DNA from: Cytophagales bacterium
Lineage (GTDB): Bacteria; Bacteroidota; Bacteroidia; Cytophagales; Cyclobacteriaceae
DNA length: 64,000 nucleotides
Assembly (NCBI GenBank): GCA_022360055.1
Contig: JAKSDO010000237.1
Span: forward strand, 124,001 to 188,000
Direction of reading: 5' to 3'
The notes below the pieces were generated by a model. It was not told the DNA's origin. It worked only from the letters and a program-made list of their open reading frames with translations, and ran no database searches. The position numbers and the translations under genes are program-made. This document shows positions 25,625 through 35,282 of the stretch, piece by piece (the first letter of the stretch is position 1; every line of letters begins with the position of its first letter).

Positions 25625-26840
25625 CCCCAAATCAGGTTTTGAAGAACTGGCTAAGGAAAGCCGTCTTTATCCGCAGGAAGCGCTCTTGGAGATGAAAAAA
25701 CCTAAGAAAAAGCTTTTTATTGGCATTCCGAAAGAAGTGAGCATGCAGGAAAAACGTGTTCCTCTTATACCCAGCAGCGTAAAGTTACTTGTCGAAAACG
25801 GATATGATATACGGATTGAATCCGGTGCCGGGAATCCATCAAAATTTACGGACAAAGAATATAGCGATGCGGGAGCACAAATTTCCTATTCGCACAATGA
25901 ACTTTTTGAGGCGGAAGTTATTTTAAAGATCGAACCCCCGACTTCTGAAGAAGTTGACCTTATCAAGCCCGGAAAAACTTTGATCTCAGCACTGCAAATT
26001 GGCAATTTGGACAAAGCCTATTTCGAAAAATTAAATCAAAAAAGGATCACAGCGATCGGTTACGAACTCATTGAAGACAAGGTAGGGGGCATGCCCGTTG
26101 TCCGGGCAATGAGCGAAATAGCCGGCAGTACGGTAATGCTGATTGCCGCAGAATATCTGAGTAACGCGCAGAATGGAAAGGGCATTATTCTGGGTGGCAT
26201 TACTGGTGTATCCCCGACAAAAGTGATTATCATAGGCGCAGGCACGGTTGGAGAATTCGCAGCAAGAACGGCGCTGGGACTTGGTGTAGATATACAGATA
26301 TTCGACAATCATTTATACAAGCTCAGAAGAATAAAACATGCGCTGGGACAGCAAATTTCCACAAGTACTTTGGATCCAACCACCGTAGGAGCAGCATTGA
26401 AACAAGCCGATGTTGTGATCGGGGCTCTTCGGGCGGAAAAAGGCAGAATCAGGTATCTTGTCTCGGAAGACATCATCTCTCAAATGAAGCCGGGATCTGT
26501 AATTATCGATGTGAGTATAGACCAGGGCGGATGTTTCGAAACTTCTCGTATGACTTCTCATCAAAATCCGGTTTTCACCAAATATGGTGTTATACACTAT
26601 TGCGTACCTAATATAGCCTCCAGAGTCGCCAGAACCGCTTCCACTGCCCTGAGCAATATTTTCACTCCCATATTGTTGGAAATAATCGAATCCGGGAGCC
26701 TGGACGAAATGATTTTTTCGCACAAATGGTTTATGAAAGGGGTTTACGCATATAAGGGCACATTGTCCAACGCTACCATCGGCAGAAAAGTCGGTCTTCA
26801 CTTCAGGGATTTAAGTTTGCTGTTGGCGGCAAGGATTTAA
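25614..26840 (+). CDS. ald: Alanine dehydrogenase
   Basis: The 408-residue protein belongs to the alanine dehydrogenase / transhydrogenase family, interconverting L-alanine and pyruvate with NAD. Visible features are the N-terminal IGIPKEVSMQEKRVPLIPSS, the Rossmann motif VIIIGAGTVGEFAARTALG, and CVPNIASRVARTASTALSN near the C-terminus. It carries an N-terminal extension of about 30 residues (SGFEELAKESRLYPQEALLE) relative to classical 370-residue enzymes, common in this phylum. It forms a likely operon with porX and tsaE and ends at a terminator. Confidence 0.92.
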   Translation: MEDSPKSGFEELAKESRLYPQEALLEMKKPKKKLFIGIPKEVSMQEKRVPLIPSSVKLLVENGYDIRIESGAGNPSKFTDKEYSDAGAQISYSHNELFEAEVILKIEPPTSEEVDLIKPGKTLISALQIGNLDKAYFEKLNQKRITAIGYELIEDKVGGMPVVRAMSEIAGSTVMLIAAEYLSNAQNGKGIILGGITGVSPTKVIIIGAGTVGEFAARTALGLGVDIQIFDNHLYKLRRIKHALGQQISTSTLDPTTVGAALKQADVVIGALRAEKGRIRYLVSEDIISQMKPGSVIIDVSIDQGGCFETSRMTSHQNPVFTKYGVIHYCVPNIASRVARTASTALSNIFTPILLEIIESGSLDEMIFSHKWFMKGVYAYKGTLSNATIGRKVGLHFRDLSLLLAARI

Positions 26841-27214
26841 TCTGTAACGTCGAGCGGACCGTGGCCGGCTGGCACCGGCCGGTTTTACCTCCGGGCCAGT
26901 TTCGTATAAAACGCGCATGAATATACCATTGGTGCCAATTTTGAATCCAAAAAGCTTTAATCCGCGATCCCTCAAATCTGGGCTATAGTATTTTTCACTT
27001 CAACAGGATTGACCCTGCCTTATTTCATTCAAAATCAATGCCTCACAATCATGGTTTTCAAATTCAAAAGATGGATGGTTAACAATTCTATCTAACTCGT
27101 GAAGGTGTTCTGTTTTAAAGAATGACTGCCGGTTTCCCGTAATAGCTGTTGTATTGGATACCCATCGAATTAGCAACCCTGTATTACTTTTCCGGTAGTC
27201 TTGTAATATACGGG
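26841..27214. other. 374-base intergenic region with a possible gene remnant
   Basis: After the ald terminator there is no gene with a start codon. On the minus strand, frame 27000-27209 stays open for about 70 codons with a protein-like sequence (ITGNRQSFFKTEHLHELDRI, FEFENHDCEALI) and ends in TGA at 27000. It has no ATG and begins in a shifted frame inside the 3' end of pyrB. It may be a decayed or frameshifted small gene behind pyrB, or chance. Confidence 0.3.
26858..26886 (+). terminator. Terminator downstream of ald
   Basis: GGCCGG (26863-26868) and CCGGCC (26875-26880) form a GC-rich stem around CTGGCA and are followed by GGTTTT. Position, 20 bases after the ald stop, fits a rho-independent terminator. 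Confidence 0.7.
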
Positions 27215-28147
27215 TTAGGCTTCTCCTTTTGTTCCTGCTAATAAATAAAGCACAGCCATCCGAATGGCGACTCCATTTTCAACCTGATCCAAGATGATCG
27301 AATGCTCCGAATCGGCGACATCACTATTCAATTCCACTCCGCGGTTGATTGGCCCCGGGTGCATAATAGTAATCTCCTTATCCAGTTTATCAAGCATTGA
27401 TTTATTGATTCCGTAATACAATGAATATTCGCGAAGCGATGGGAAATACTTGATTTGCTGCCGTTCCAATTGAATTCGAAGCACATTGGCTACATCACAC
27501 CATTGAAGCGCCTTGAAAACATCCAGCTCTACTTGTACACCAAGCGAGCTTATATATTTGGGCAACAGGGTATTAGGACCACAGACCATAACCTCGGCCC
27601 CCAATTTATTAAGGGCAAAAATGTTTGAAATCGCCACTCTTGAATGCAGGATATCTCCAATAATCGCCACCCTTAGTCCTCGAAAAGACTTGTGCTTCAT
27701 GCGTATTGAATATGCATCAAGCAAAGCCTGCGTCGGATGCTCGTGCGTGCCGTCACCTGCATTGATAATTTTGGCGTCGATATACCTGGAAAGAAAATGA
27801 GGGGCTCCCGGACTTGCATGGCGCATAACGATCATATCAACCTTCATTGCAAGAATATTATTAACAGTATCAAGAAGGGTCTCCCCCTTTTTCACAGAAC
27901 TTTGAGAAGAGGAGAAATTGATTGTATCAGCCGAAAGTCTTTTTTCTGCCAGCTCAAAAGAGATCCTGGTCCTGGTAGAATTTTCAAAAAAAATATTGGC
28001 AATGGTGATATCCCGCAGGGAGGGGACTTTCTTTATCGGTCGATTGATTATTTCCTTAAAATTGTCAGCAGTTTCAAAAATTAAATTAAAATCATCTTTT
28101 GTAAGGTCTTTTGTGCCAAGTAAATGAGGAACACTAAGCTGAGTCAT
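27215..28147 (-). CDS. pyrB: Aspartate carbamoyltransferase catalytic subunit
   Basis: PyrB joins carbamoyl phosphate and aspartate in the second step of pyrimidine synthesis. The 310-residue protein has the carbamoyl-phosphate loop FFENSTRTRISFELA, HPTQALLDAYSI and the C-terminal HPGPINRGVE. No regulatory chain (pyrI) is nearby. The start ATG at 28147 overlaps the stop of pyrR (TAATG), showing coupling. Control through the neighbouring PyrR is likely. Confidence 0.96.
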   Translation of the reverse strand: MTQLSVPHLLGTKDLTKDDFNLIFETADNFKEIINRPIKKVPSLRDITIANIFFENSTRTRISFELAEKRLSADTINFSSSQSSVKKGETLLDTVNNILAMKVDMIVMRHASPGAPHFLSRYIDAKIINAGDGTHEHPTQALLDAYSIRMKHKSFRGLRVAIIGDILHSRVAISNIFALNKLGAEVMVCGPNTLLPKYISSLGVQVELDVFKALQWCDVANVLRIQLERQQIKYFPSLREYSLYYGINKSMLDKLDKEITIMHPGPINRGVELNSDVADSEHSIILDQVENGVAIRMAVLYLLAGTKGEA

Positions 28148-28695
28148 TATGTATCTAAATTATTGAATAACCATATACTATCTCTTTTGCCGCCATGCTG
28201 CTTCCACTCAACCATTACACGTTGAGATTGCATGGTATTAACTGACTTTCCTATATAATTTGGTTGAATTGGCAAATCCCTCGTATACTTTCTGTCGACC
28301 AAGACCAGCAGCTCAACACTTTTTGGCCGTCCAAAAGAAATCATGGCGTCCAATGCAGCCCGCACACTCCTTCCCGTATACAATACATCATCAACTAACA
28401 CAACGTTTTTATCCTCAATTAAAAATGGAATGGTTGTTTCATTGGCCTTTTTGGGTGTATCTCTCCGCCTGAAGTCATCCCTGTGAAAGGTGGTGTCCAG
28501 GTACCCTACATCAATTTTCCTCTTTACAAGGGATTCCAGTTGTTCCTTAATTCTGTCCGCCACATATTTTCCTCTGGGCTGGAGTCCGAGTATCACAGAA
28601 TTGGAAAAATCATTATGACTTTCGATTAGTTGGTAGCAAAGTCTACTAATCGTAATTTTTAGAAGATCCTGATTTAGAATGAGTTTCTTTTGCAT
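28147..28695 (-). CDS. pyrR: PyrR: pyrimidine operon regulator / uracil phosphoribosyltransferase
   Basis: PyrR binds pyr mRNA in a nucleotide-dependent way and can also convert uracil and PRPP to UMP. The 182-residue protein has the PRPP-binding motif VVLVDDVLYTGRSVRAALDAM in its expected place and the family pattern VILGLQPRGKYVADRI near the N-terminus. It lies directly before pyrB with overlapping stop and start. I cannot point to a specific RNA target in the leader (28696-28783). Confidence 0.94.
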   Translation of the reverse strand: MQKKLILNQDLLKITISRLCYQLIESHNDFSNSVILGLQPRGKYVADRIKEQLESLVKRKIDVGYLDTTFHRDDFRRRDTPKKANETTIPFLIEDKNVVLVDDVLYTGRSVRAALDAMISFGRPKSVELLVLVDRKYTRDLPIQPNYIGKSVNTMQSQRVMVEWKQHGGKRDSIWLFNNLDT

Positions 28696-28783
28696 ACTTA
28701 TTGCTGAAGCAAAGATAAAAAAACGATAAAAAAATCTTAAGTTTTACTTAACGAGTTACACAAAAATTCTCTTAAGGGATTTA

Positions 28784-30301
28784 TTACTGATATCTGATTT
28801 TATTGATAAAAAATACTTCCCGGTTCAGTTTGACTCCGTCATCCTTCATATTTTTTAGCTTATGAATGCCGTAAGCAAATAAATTTCCATCATACCATTT
28901 TTCCAATCCTCCGTATTCATCTTCGCTATTGGCTACAATGTCGTCTTCAAAAGACAGTTTCAATTCATTAAAGGTTTTACCTTCCAAAACCTCGTTCCCT
29001 TCAATAATCTTTGTGCGAATTTCATTTTCAAAAACATACACTAAAGCCATCTCCTCTTCAGTCATGGAAATATGGACAAATTGTTCCAGGGTATAGCTCT
29101 CAATATCATTAATTTCAAAACTGTTGTCCCAGATAAGTCTGCCTCGCCTGTCAAATCCAAACACGACCGCATGTGTATATTTATATCCTTCAAAAAAAGT
29201 ATTGTATTGATTTCCGAAATATGAATAATACCCTCCATAGGATGAAGAAGATGTATATTTTGGATAAAACGCCTCGCCAACCATGATGAATCTTCCGTCC
29301 TTTTCCACCACATCATGAACAAGCAACCTGTAATTAAATTTGTTTTTCTTTCCCTTAATTTTCCGTCTTTTAATACGCTCTTCCACCCTTTTCTGCCTTC
29401 GCGCCTTCATATAACTGAAAAAGTTTTTTAGATCGGCATAGTTGTAGTAATTAATTACCTGTCCGCCATCCTCTGAAATTCTTGCAATGTAAATGCCTCT
29501 GGACAGGTCAGAGCGCTTTCGAGTATAAGTACCTACAACCAATTCCACGTTCCTGTCTAATTTTACCGTTCGTCCAAATAGCAGGCTTCTTTCCTGGGTA
29601 GGTTTTAAATTCACATTTTTTATCAGATCTCCTTCTTCGGTAAATGATTTTAGGGACAATGATTTTGTGCCGTCCTTGGTACGGAAACTCGTCAGCACAT
29701 TGAATATTCTCAGATCATTGTCTATTTCAAGTTGTTGGATCTGGGTCTTTTCATTAAAGATCCCCGGCAAGACGATCGGTTGTATTTTCCCGAATTTATA
29801 ACAGATAATGGTAGGCAGGTTGTTGGAGTAGCCACCAAATATCAGGGTATTCCCGACTACCTCAAATTCTGTAATTTCCATGGAATATTCGCGCTCAATA
29901 AGAAAGGTTTCATAAGCTTTGGTTTCAAGATCGATGCGCATCACAAACAGGTCTGCTTTCAGGCTCTCTGTATTTCTCTGGAAGAGCAAATAAAAATAAT
30001 CCCCAAAATATTCCCAACCGCGTATAATATATCTTAAATGCACATAGTAACTCCTTTCCCATTTTTTATGTAATGCAGTATCCACCAAAATTACCTGATA
30101 CTTGCGTTCCATTCTTGTCTCACGATTTCTTACTTCACGGTATAGGACAATTCCATGCTTGTCTGCCGTGACAACACTGAAGTTTTCATCCTCATCTTCC
30201 ATTTCAATTTCCAACCTATCCGGCTGTTCTAATTGGCCGAAAACTTCACTGCCAATCAGAAATACCGCAAACAGAAAAATATATTGTGTGAAATTTATCA
30301 A
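28784..30301 (-). CDS. Secreted protein of unknown function, likely beta-rich
   Basis: The 505-residue protein has a signal peptide (MINFTQYIFLFAVFLIGSEVFGQ) and no other membrane segment. Repeated short strand-like segments (DNDLRIFNVLTSF, RNVELVVGTYTRKRSD, DGRFIMVGEAFYPK, THAVVFGFDRRGRLIWDNSF) resemble a beta-propeller-like body, interrupted by a very basic helix (about 300-325, ARRQKRVEERIKRRKI) and a Tyr/Ser-rich loop (SSSSYGGYYSYFGNQY). I recognise no named family and assign no function. It sits between pyrR and the EVE gene on the same strand. Confidence 0.65.
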   Translation of the reverse strand: MINFTQYIFLFAVFLIGSEVFGQLEQPDRLEIEMEDEDENFSVVTADKHGIVLYREVRNRETRMERKYQVILVDTALHKKWERSYYVHLRYIIRGWEYFGDYFYLLFQRNTESLKADLFVMRIDLETKAYETFLIEREYSMEITEFEVVGNTLIFGGYSNNLPTIICYKFGKIQPIVLPGIFNEKTQIQQLEIDNDLRIFNVLTSFRTKDGTKSLSLKSFTEEGDLIKNVNLKPTQERSLLFGRTVKLDRNVELVVGTYTRKRSDLSRGIYIARISEDGGQVINYYNYADLKNFFSYMKARRQKRVEERIKRRKIKGKKNKFNYRLLVHDVVEKDGRFIMVGEAFYPKYTSSSSYGGYYSYFGNQYNTFFEGYKYTHAVVFGFDRRGRLIWDNSFEINDIESYTLEQFVHISMTEEEMALVYVFENEIRTKIIEGNEVLEGKTFNELKLSFEDDIVANSEDEYGGLEKWYDGNLFAYGIHKLKNMKDDGVKLNREVFFINKIRYQ

Positions 30302-30312
30302 TTTGCAAAAAT

Positions 30313-30717
30313 CTATTTACTTTTTTCCAGAATGATGTTATAATGAGCTGCGTCTATCGGCATTACAGACAACCTTGAATGACGAATAAGGGCAATTCCT
30401 TCCAGGCTGGGATCTGCTTTTATCTGGGCAAGGGTAACAGGCTTATCAAGTTTTTTTACCGGCACCAGGTCCACCACTACCCATCGCTCATCATCCGTTG
30501 TAGGGTCCTGGTAAAACTCCTTTACGACTTTGGCGAGCCCAACAATCCGCTTTTCATTTACGCTATGATAAAACAGCACCTCATCGCCAACTTTCATCAG
30601 CTTCATATTGTTTCTCGCCTGATAATTTCTAACACCATCCCAGTGATCTCTTCCCAGTTTTACAAAATCATCCCAGGAATAAGTTCCCGGCTCAGATTTT
30701 ACTAACCAATAATTCAT
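30313..30717 (-). CDS. EVE domain-containing protein
   Basis: The 134-residue protein matches the EVE fold, a PUA-like domain: MNYWLVKSEPGTYSWDDFVK at the start, DHWDGVRNYQARNNMKLMKV and VLFYHSVNEKRIVGLAKVVK. EVE domains are thought to read modified bases in DNA or RNA. Stand-alone versions like this are common housekeeping genes. No restriction or modification genes are nearby. Confidence 0.92.
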   Translation of the reverse strand: MNYWLVKSEPGTYSWDDFVKLGRDHWDGVRNYQARNNMKLMKVGDEVLFYHSVNEKRIVGLAKVVKEFYQDPTTDDERWVVVDLVPVKKLDKPVTLAQIKADPSLEGIALIRHSRLSVMPIDAAHYNIILEKSK

Positions 30718-30849
30718 GATCTATTCCGTTTTGAGGTTTATTAAGGTTTTAAATGTTCAATTCATACGTTGATGAAATTTATAAATTGTTTATTTCTTAA
30801 CAAAAAAAGAAGCATTTTGTCTTTAATTTAATGTGAACAATTATGTAAT

Positions 30850-32556
30850 ATGACAAATAAAGACATTGCAAACCTCCTGAAACTGACTGCTTCGTTATTG
30901 GAACTGCACGGTGAAAATCAATTCAAAATCAGAACATATTCCAACGCTGTTCTCAATATAGAAAAGCAGGGAGATGACTTGTTTAAAAAAAGTCTGAGCG
31001 AACTGGAATCTTTGGACGGAATAGGAAAAGGGCTGGCTCAATCCATTATTGAAATCCGGCAAAAAGGGACTTTTTCCGTTCTCGAAGAATTGATTTCCAA
31101 AACCCCTGAAGGTGTTTTGGAAATGATTGAATTGAAAGGTATAGGCCCCAAGAAGATCAAGGTTCTTTGGAAAGAATTGAACATAGAAAATATGGACCAG
31201 CTACTTGAGGCATGCAATCAGGGCCAAATTGCCAAGTTAAAAGGATTTGGGGTTAAAACTCAAGAATCTATTAAGCAACACCTGGAATATATTGTCAGTC
31301 AGCGCGGGAAAATGCTGTATGCCGATGTTGAACCTTATTCGGAGAAATTTCTTGAACGCCTGCGAAGAGCATTTCCCGAATTAAAAATTGAGTTTACCGG
31401 GGCTATGAGAAGAAAAATGGATATTGTCGAGGCCGTAGAAATAATCATTAACTCTCGCGATCCCGAACCGATCAAGGCGCTGATCGAAATTGACAATTCT
31501 GTCCATATTAATTCGAAAAACTCAGGCCCGTTTTCTCTGAAAGGCAGATTTGTCGATGTTAATCTTAAATGGCATATCCGATTTTCAGAGCCGTCCAGGT
31601 ATCAAACTGACTTGATGCTTAGTACGGGCTCAGGTAAGCATCTCTCCAGAATAGACTGCAATGGCAAATCTTTATGTCAGACCTTATTGGAAAAAACCAT
31701 AGATGATGAGAAAACACTGTACCATGAAATTGGTCTTCCATATATAGCTCCGGAATTGCGGGAAGGTTCTTTTGAACTGTCTTACACCGGTGACAAAGAT
31801 CCTCCCGAACTACTGGAAGTTGAAGATATCAAAGGACCATTTCATAATCATTCCAATTATAGCGACGGGAAAAATACTATTCGTCAACTGGCTGTGTACT
31901 GTATTGAACAAGGTTATGCGTATCTTGGCTTGTCTGATCATAGCAAATCCGCTTTCTATGCCAATGGCTTACAGGAGTTTCAATTAATAAAACAACATGA
32001 GGAAATTGACCGGCTAAATGCAGAGATGACCCCCTTCAAAATCTTTAAGGGTATTGAATCAGATATATTGAATGATGGTTCCCTGGATTACGAACCGGAA
32101 GTTTTGGTGAGTTTTGATTTTATCGTAGCTTCGATCCACTCAAATTTAAACATGGACAAAAACAAAGCCACACAGCGATTAATTACAGCCGTTGAAAATC
32201 CATTTACAACTTTCCTTGGCCATCCGACCGGAAGATTGCTCCTAAAAAGGCAGGGATATCCCATTGATCATAAGAAAGTAATTGACGCTTGCGCTTCTAA
32301 TCATGTAATCATTGAAATAAATGCGAACCCATGGCGCCTGGATATTGACTGGCGCTGGGTAAATTATGCCCTCGAAAAAGATGTAATTTTGAGCATAAAT
32401 CCGGATGCTCACGAACTGGAAGGATTTAAGGACATGAAATATGGCGTGTATGCCGGGCGAAAGGGGGGGCTTACCAAAGAAATGACATTCAATTCATGGA
32501 GTTTGGAAAAAGTAGAAGCGTATCTGGTCAACAGAAAAGCAGGGGTCAATTTGTAG
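30850..32556 (+). CDS. polX: PolX-family protein with PHP phosphoesterase; polymerase motif altered
   Basis: The 568-residue protein keeps the PolX order: helix-hairpin-helix lyase region (about 1-150, LDGIGKGLAQSI and LKGIGPKKIKVLW), nucleotidyltransferase domain (about 155-310), and C-terminal PHP domain (about 325-568). PHP metal residues look intact: FHNHSNYSDG with His332 and His334, IASIHSNL, GHPTGRLLL, INPDAH. In the polymerase domain, the GDxD catalytic motif is changed: RRKMDIVEAVEII aligns Ala195 and Glu197 with the two metal-binding aspartates. The third Asp seems kept (GRFVDVNLKW). I infer a repair protein with nuclease activity but reduced or no polymerase activity. Confidence 0.85.
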   Translation: MTNKDIANLLKLTASLLELHGENQFKIRTYSNAVLNIEKQGDDLFKKSLSELESLDGIGKGLAQSIIEIRQKGTFSVLEELISKTPEGVLEMIELKGIGPKKIKVLWKELNIENMDQLLEACNQGQIAKLKGFGVKTQESIKQHLEYIVSQRGKMLYADVEPYSEKFLERLRRAFPELKIEFTGAMRRKMDIVEAVEIIINSRDPEPIKALIEIDNSVHINSKNSGPFSLKGRFVDVNLKWHIRFSEPSRYQTDLMLSTGSGKHLSRIDCNGKSLCQTLLEKTIDDEKTLYHEIGLPYIAPELREGSFELSYTGDKDPPELLEVEDIKGPFHNHSNYSDGKNTIRQLAVYCIEQGYAYLGLSDHSKSAFYANGLQEFQLIKQHEEIDRLNAEMTPFKIFKGIESDILNDGSLDYEPEVLVSFDFIVASIHSNLNMDKNKATQRLITAVENPFTTFLGHPTGRLLLKRQGYPIDHKKVIDACASNHVIIEINANPWRLDIDWRWVNYALEKDVILSINPDAHELEGFKDMKYGVYAGRKGGLTKEMTFNSWSLEKVEAYLVNRKAGVNL

Positions 32557-32558
32557 AT

Positions 32559-33578
32559 ATGAAGGAAGTTAAGAAAGTATTGATAATTCGGTTTTCATCC
32601 ATAGGAGATATTGTCTGGACAACACCTGTAATTCGCTGTATCAAACAACAATGCTCCGATGTGGAGGTGCACTACTGTACCAAAGTCCAGTATAAATCCA
32701 TGGTTGAAGCCAATCCGTATATAGATAAATTACACTTTTTGGAAGAAAGTCTTGGTGCATTAATAAATGTACTGAAAAAAGAGCAATTTGATTTTGTAGT
32801 CGACCTGCATCGAAATATAAGGACCGCCATAATTAAATTCAGGTTAAAGACCAGGTCGAAAGCTTACAATAAGCTCAGAGTAAAGCGGTTTCTTTATACA
32901 AATTTCCAAATAAATTTGATGCCCAATTGCCATGTGGTCGACCGCTATTTCGAAGCGGCTTCACCATTGGGAATAAAAAACGATGACCGGGGCCTGGATT
33001 ATTTCATCCCGGAAAAAGATGAAGTCGAATCAGGCTGGTTGCCTGAAACACATCGAAACGGATACGTAGCTTACGTAATTGGTGCCACCGGATGGACCAA
33101 GATTCTTCCGTTTAAAAAAATGGTCGAGCTGTGCGATAAGATAAATAAACCAATTGTGCTCGTTGGCGGCAAAGAAGATTACGAGGCCGGTGATAAGCTG
33201 GAGAAATTTTTCAATTCCGATGAGGGAAATAAAGAATTTGATGATGGATTACAAAAACTGGGTAAAAAGGCTGTTGTATTTAATGGTTGTGGCAAGTTTA
33301 ATCTCAGTCAATCGGCTTCACTGGTAAAAGGAGCTCATGTGGTCTTCGGGCATGACACCGGTCTGACACATATTGCTGCGGCATTTAAAAAGACAGTCTT
33401 TAGCATCTGGGGAGGTACAGTACCAAACAATTTTTATCCCTATGGAACACGATTTTTTCTCATAGAAAATACGAGGTTAAAATGTCGCCCGTGTTCCAAA
33501 TCCGGTCGATCGAAATGTCCAAAGGGACATTTCAAATGTATGAATGATCTGGTGTTTGATTTTAATCTCCCAAATTAG
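32559..33578 (+). CDS. Glycosyltransferase family 9 (heptosyltransferase-like)
   Basis: With ATG at 32559, three bases after the polX stop, the protein has 339 residues and begins [20 protein letters not shown], the classic GT9 start. The C-terminal domain has [20 protein letters not shown] and a final [19 protein letters not shown] segment with four cysteines often seen in this family. GT9 enzymes add heptose or similar sugars to lipopolysaccharide core. A frame extending upstream to 32496 only overlaps polX and is not needed. It ends overlapping the convergent carboxylase gene by four bases. Confidence 0.88.
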   Translation: MKEVKKVLIIRFSSIGDIVWTTPVIRCIKQQCSDVEVHYCTKVQYKSMVEANPYIDKLHFLEESLGALINVLKKEQFDFVVDLHRNIRTAIIKFRLKTRSKAYNKLRVKRFLYTNFQINLMPNCHVVDRYFEAASPLGIKNDDRGLDYFIPEKDEVESGWLPETHRNGYVAYVIGATGWTKILPFKKMVELCDKINKPIVLVGGKEDYEAGDKLEKFFNSDEGNKEFDDGLQKLGKKAVVFNGCGKFNLSQSASLVKGAHVVFGHDTGLTHIAAAFKKTVFSIWGGTVPNNFYPYGTRFFLIENTRLKCRPCSKSGRSKCPKGHFKCMNDLVFDFNLPN

Positions 33579-35155
33579 AGCGGGATATTGCCATGCTTCT
33601 TTTTGGGTAAATCATCTACTTTGTTCTCCAACATCTCATAGGCAACGATCAACTTCTCTCTCGTCTGATGAGGCATTATTACTTCATCGATAAATCCCCT
33701 GGAAGCCGCCACATAGGGATTTGCAAACTTTTCGTTATATGCTTTTTCTCGGATTGCCAACTCTTTTTCTCGATCTTCGGCCCTGGCAATCTCTTTTTTA
33801 AATATGATCTCAGCGGCCCCTTTTGCGCCCATCACAGCTATCTCAGCCATAGGCCAGGCAAAATTCATGTCGGCTCCGATATGTTTTGAATTCATGACAT
33901 CATATGCCCCTCCATAAGCTTTCCTTGTAATTACCGTTACTCTTGGAACAGTGGCCTCACAAAATGAGTATAGCAATTTTGCACCATTCGAGATGATTCC
34001 ATTCCACTCCTGATTTGTGCCGGGCAAAAATCCGGGAACATCTTCAAAAACCAACAGAGGAATGTTAAAACAATCACAAAACCGAACGAATCTGGCTCCT
34101 TTCCGGCTGGCATGAATATCCAACACCCCGGCTAATACTGCCGGCTGATTGGCTATTATACCAATACTTCTTCCGCCCAATCTTGCAAATCCGACTACGA
34201 TATTCTGGGCAAATGCCGCATGTACCTCTAAAAAACTTTGATCATCCGCAACGTGTTTGATCACTTCTCGGACATCATACGCCTCTTCCGGATTATCAGG
34301 AATGATCTCATCCAGGAATTCTATTTTACCGGCACTTCCGGGATCTTCATTTTGGGGGACCAAATCTTCGCAATTCTGAGGAAGGTAAGAAAGCAATAAC
34401 TTAACTTTCTCGATACATTCCACTTCATTTGATTCGGCGAAATGGGTAACTCCACTTTTAATTGCATGTGCCTCAGCTCCGCCCAGCTCCTCGGCAGAAA
34501 TCTCTTCATGGGTCACAGTCTTTACAACTTTCGGACCGGTTACAAACATATAAGACGTATGTTCTACCATAAAAATAAAATCGGTAATCGCTGGTGAATA
34601 CACTGCCCCGCCGGCGCATGGCCCCATGACTACGGAGATTTGCGGTACAACTCCGGAAGCAAGTGTATTTTTATAAAATATATCGGCATAGCCTCCCAGT
34701 GACTCGACTCCTTCCTGGATTCTCGCTCCCCCCGAATCATTTATACCTACGACGGGAGCTCCATTTTTTAGAGCGAGGTCCATGATCTTTACAATTTTGG
34801 CAGCGTGTGCTTCGGAAAGAGAACCGCCGAATACGGTAAAGTCCTGAGAAAATACGTACGTCAAGCGCCCGTTTACCGTCCCGTAACCGGTGACCACCCC
34901 ATCACCCAAATATCTTTCTTTATCCAATCCGAAATCCGAGGATCTATGCGTAACGAATTTTCCAATTTCATTAAAAGATCCGCGATCCAATAAAAGATCA
35001 AGTCTTTCTCTTGCCGTAAGCTTGCCTTTTTTATGTTGTGCTTCTATTCGATTCGCACCTCCTCCGCGCAAGGCTTCCGTATTTGTTTTTTCAAGACGAA
35101 TATATTTGGCTGCTTTTGAATTTGCACTTGTATTTTTTGACTTTGATTTATCCAT
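33575..35155 (-). CDS. Acyl-CoA carboxylase, carboxyltransferase (beta) subunit
   Basis: The 526-residue protein is a biotin-dependent carboxyltransferase of the propionyl-CoA carboxylase / methylmalonyl-CoA decarboxylase type. Features: [58 protein letters not shown], and [19 protein letters not shown]. It moves carboxyl groups between carboxybiotin and an acyl-CoA. No biotin carrier or biotin carboxylase gene is next to it here, so the partners are encoded elsewhere. Substrate specificity between propionyl- and other acyl-CoAs cannot be read from sequence by eye. Confidence 0.9.
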   Translation of the reverse strand: MDKSKSKNTSANSKAAKYIRLEKTNTEALRGGGANRIEAQHKKGKLTARERLDLLLDRGSFNEIGKFVTHRSSDFGLDKERYLGDGVVTGYGTVNGRLTYVFSQDFTVFGGSLSEAHAAKIVKIMDLALKNGAPVVGINDSGGARIQEGVESLGGYADIFYKNTLASGVVPQISVVMGPCAGGAVYSPAITDFIFMVEHTSYMFVTGPKVVKTVTHEEISAEELGGAEAHAIKSGVTHFAESNEVECIEKVKLLLSYLPQNCEDLVPQNEDPGSAGKIEFLDEIIPDNPEEAYDVREVIKHVADDQSFLEVHAAFAQNIVVGFARLGGRSIGIIANQPAVLAGVLDIHASRKGARFVRFCDCFNIPLLVFEDVPGFLPGTNQEWNGIISNGAKLLYSFCEATVPRVTVITRKAYGGAYDVMNSKHIGADMNFAWPMAEIAVMGAKGAAEIIFKKEIARAEDREKELAIREKAYNEKFANPYVAASRGFIDEVIMPHQTREKLIVAYEMLENKVDDLPKKKHGNIPL

Positions 35156-35236
35156 TATGGCCTGATTTTAGCTTATACAATTATATCACATTTTAAGAAA
35201 TAAGGTTACCTCCGGATAAAATGAATCATAAACTAA

Positions 35237-35268
35237 TTGAAAAATTAGGCGTTCTATTATTACTTTTG
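35237..35268 (+). promoter_or_regulatory. Candidate Bacteroidota promoter of the Ppx/GppA gene
   Basis: A TTG at 35237-35239 and TACTTTTG at 35261-35268 fit the -33 and -7 (TAnnTTTG) elements with 21 bases between them. The ATG follows at 35283. This is the best-formed promoter I saw in the window. Confidence 0.55.
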
Positions 35269-35282
35269 CCGCGAATTCGAAA

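Noticed and set aside
26863-26880. GGCCGG/CCGGCC palindrome considered as a fourth copy of the 7545 repeat
   Set aside because: Only a short GC palindrome is shared; the rest of the 78-base unit is absent, and its position fits the ald terminator.
32496-32558. Extension of the GT9 gene into polX
   Set aside because: The family N-terminus ([11 protein letters not shown]) begins just after the ATG at 32559.
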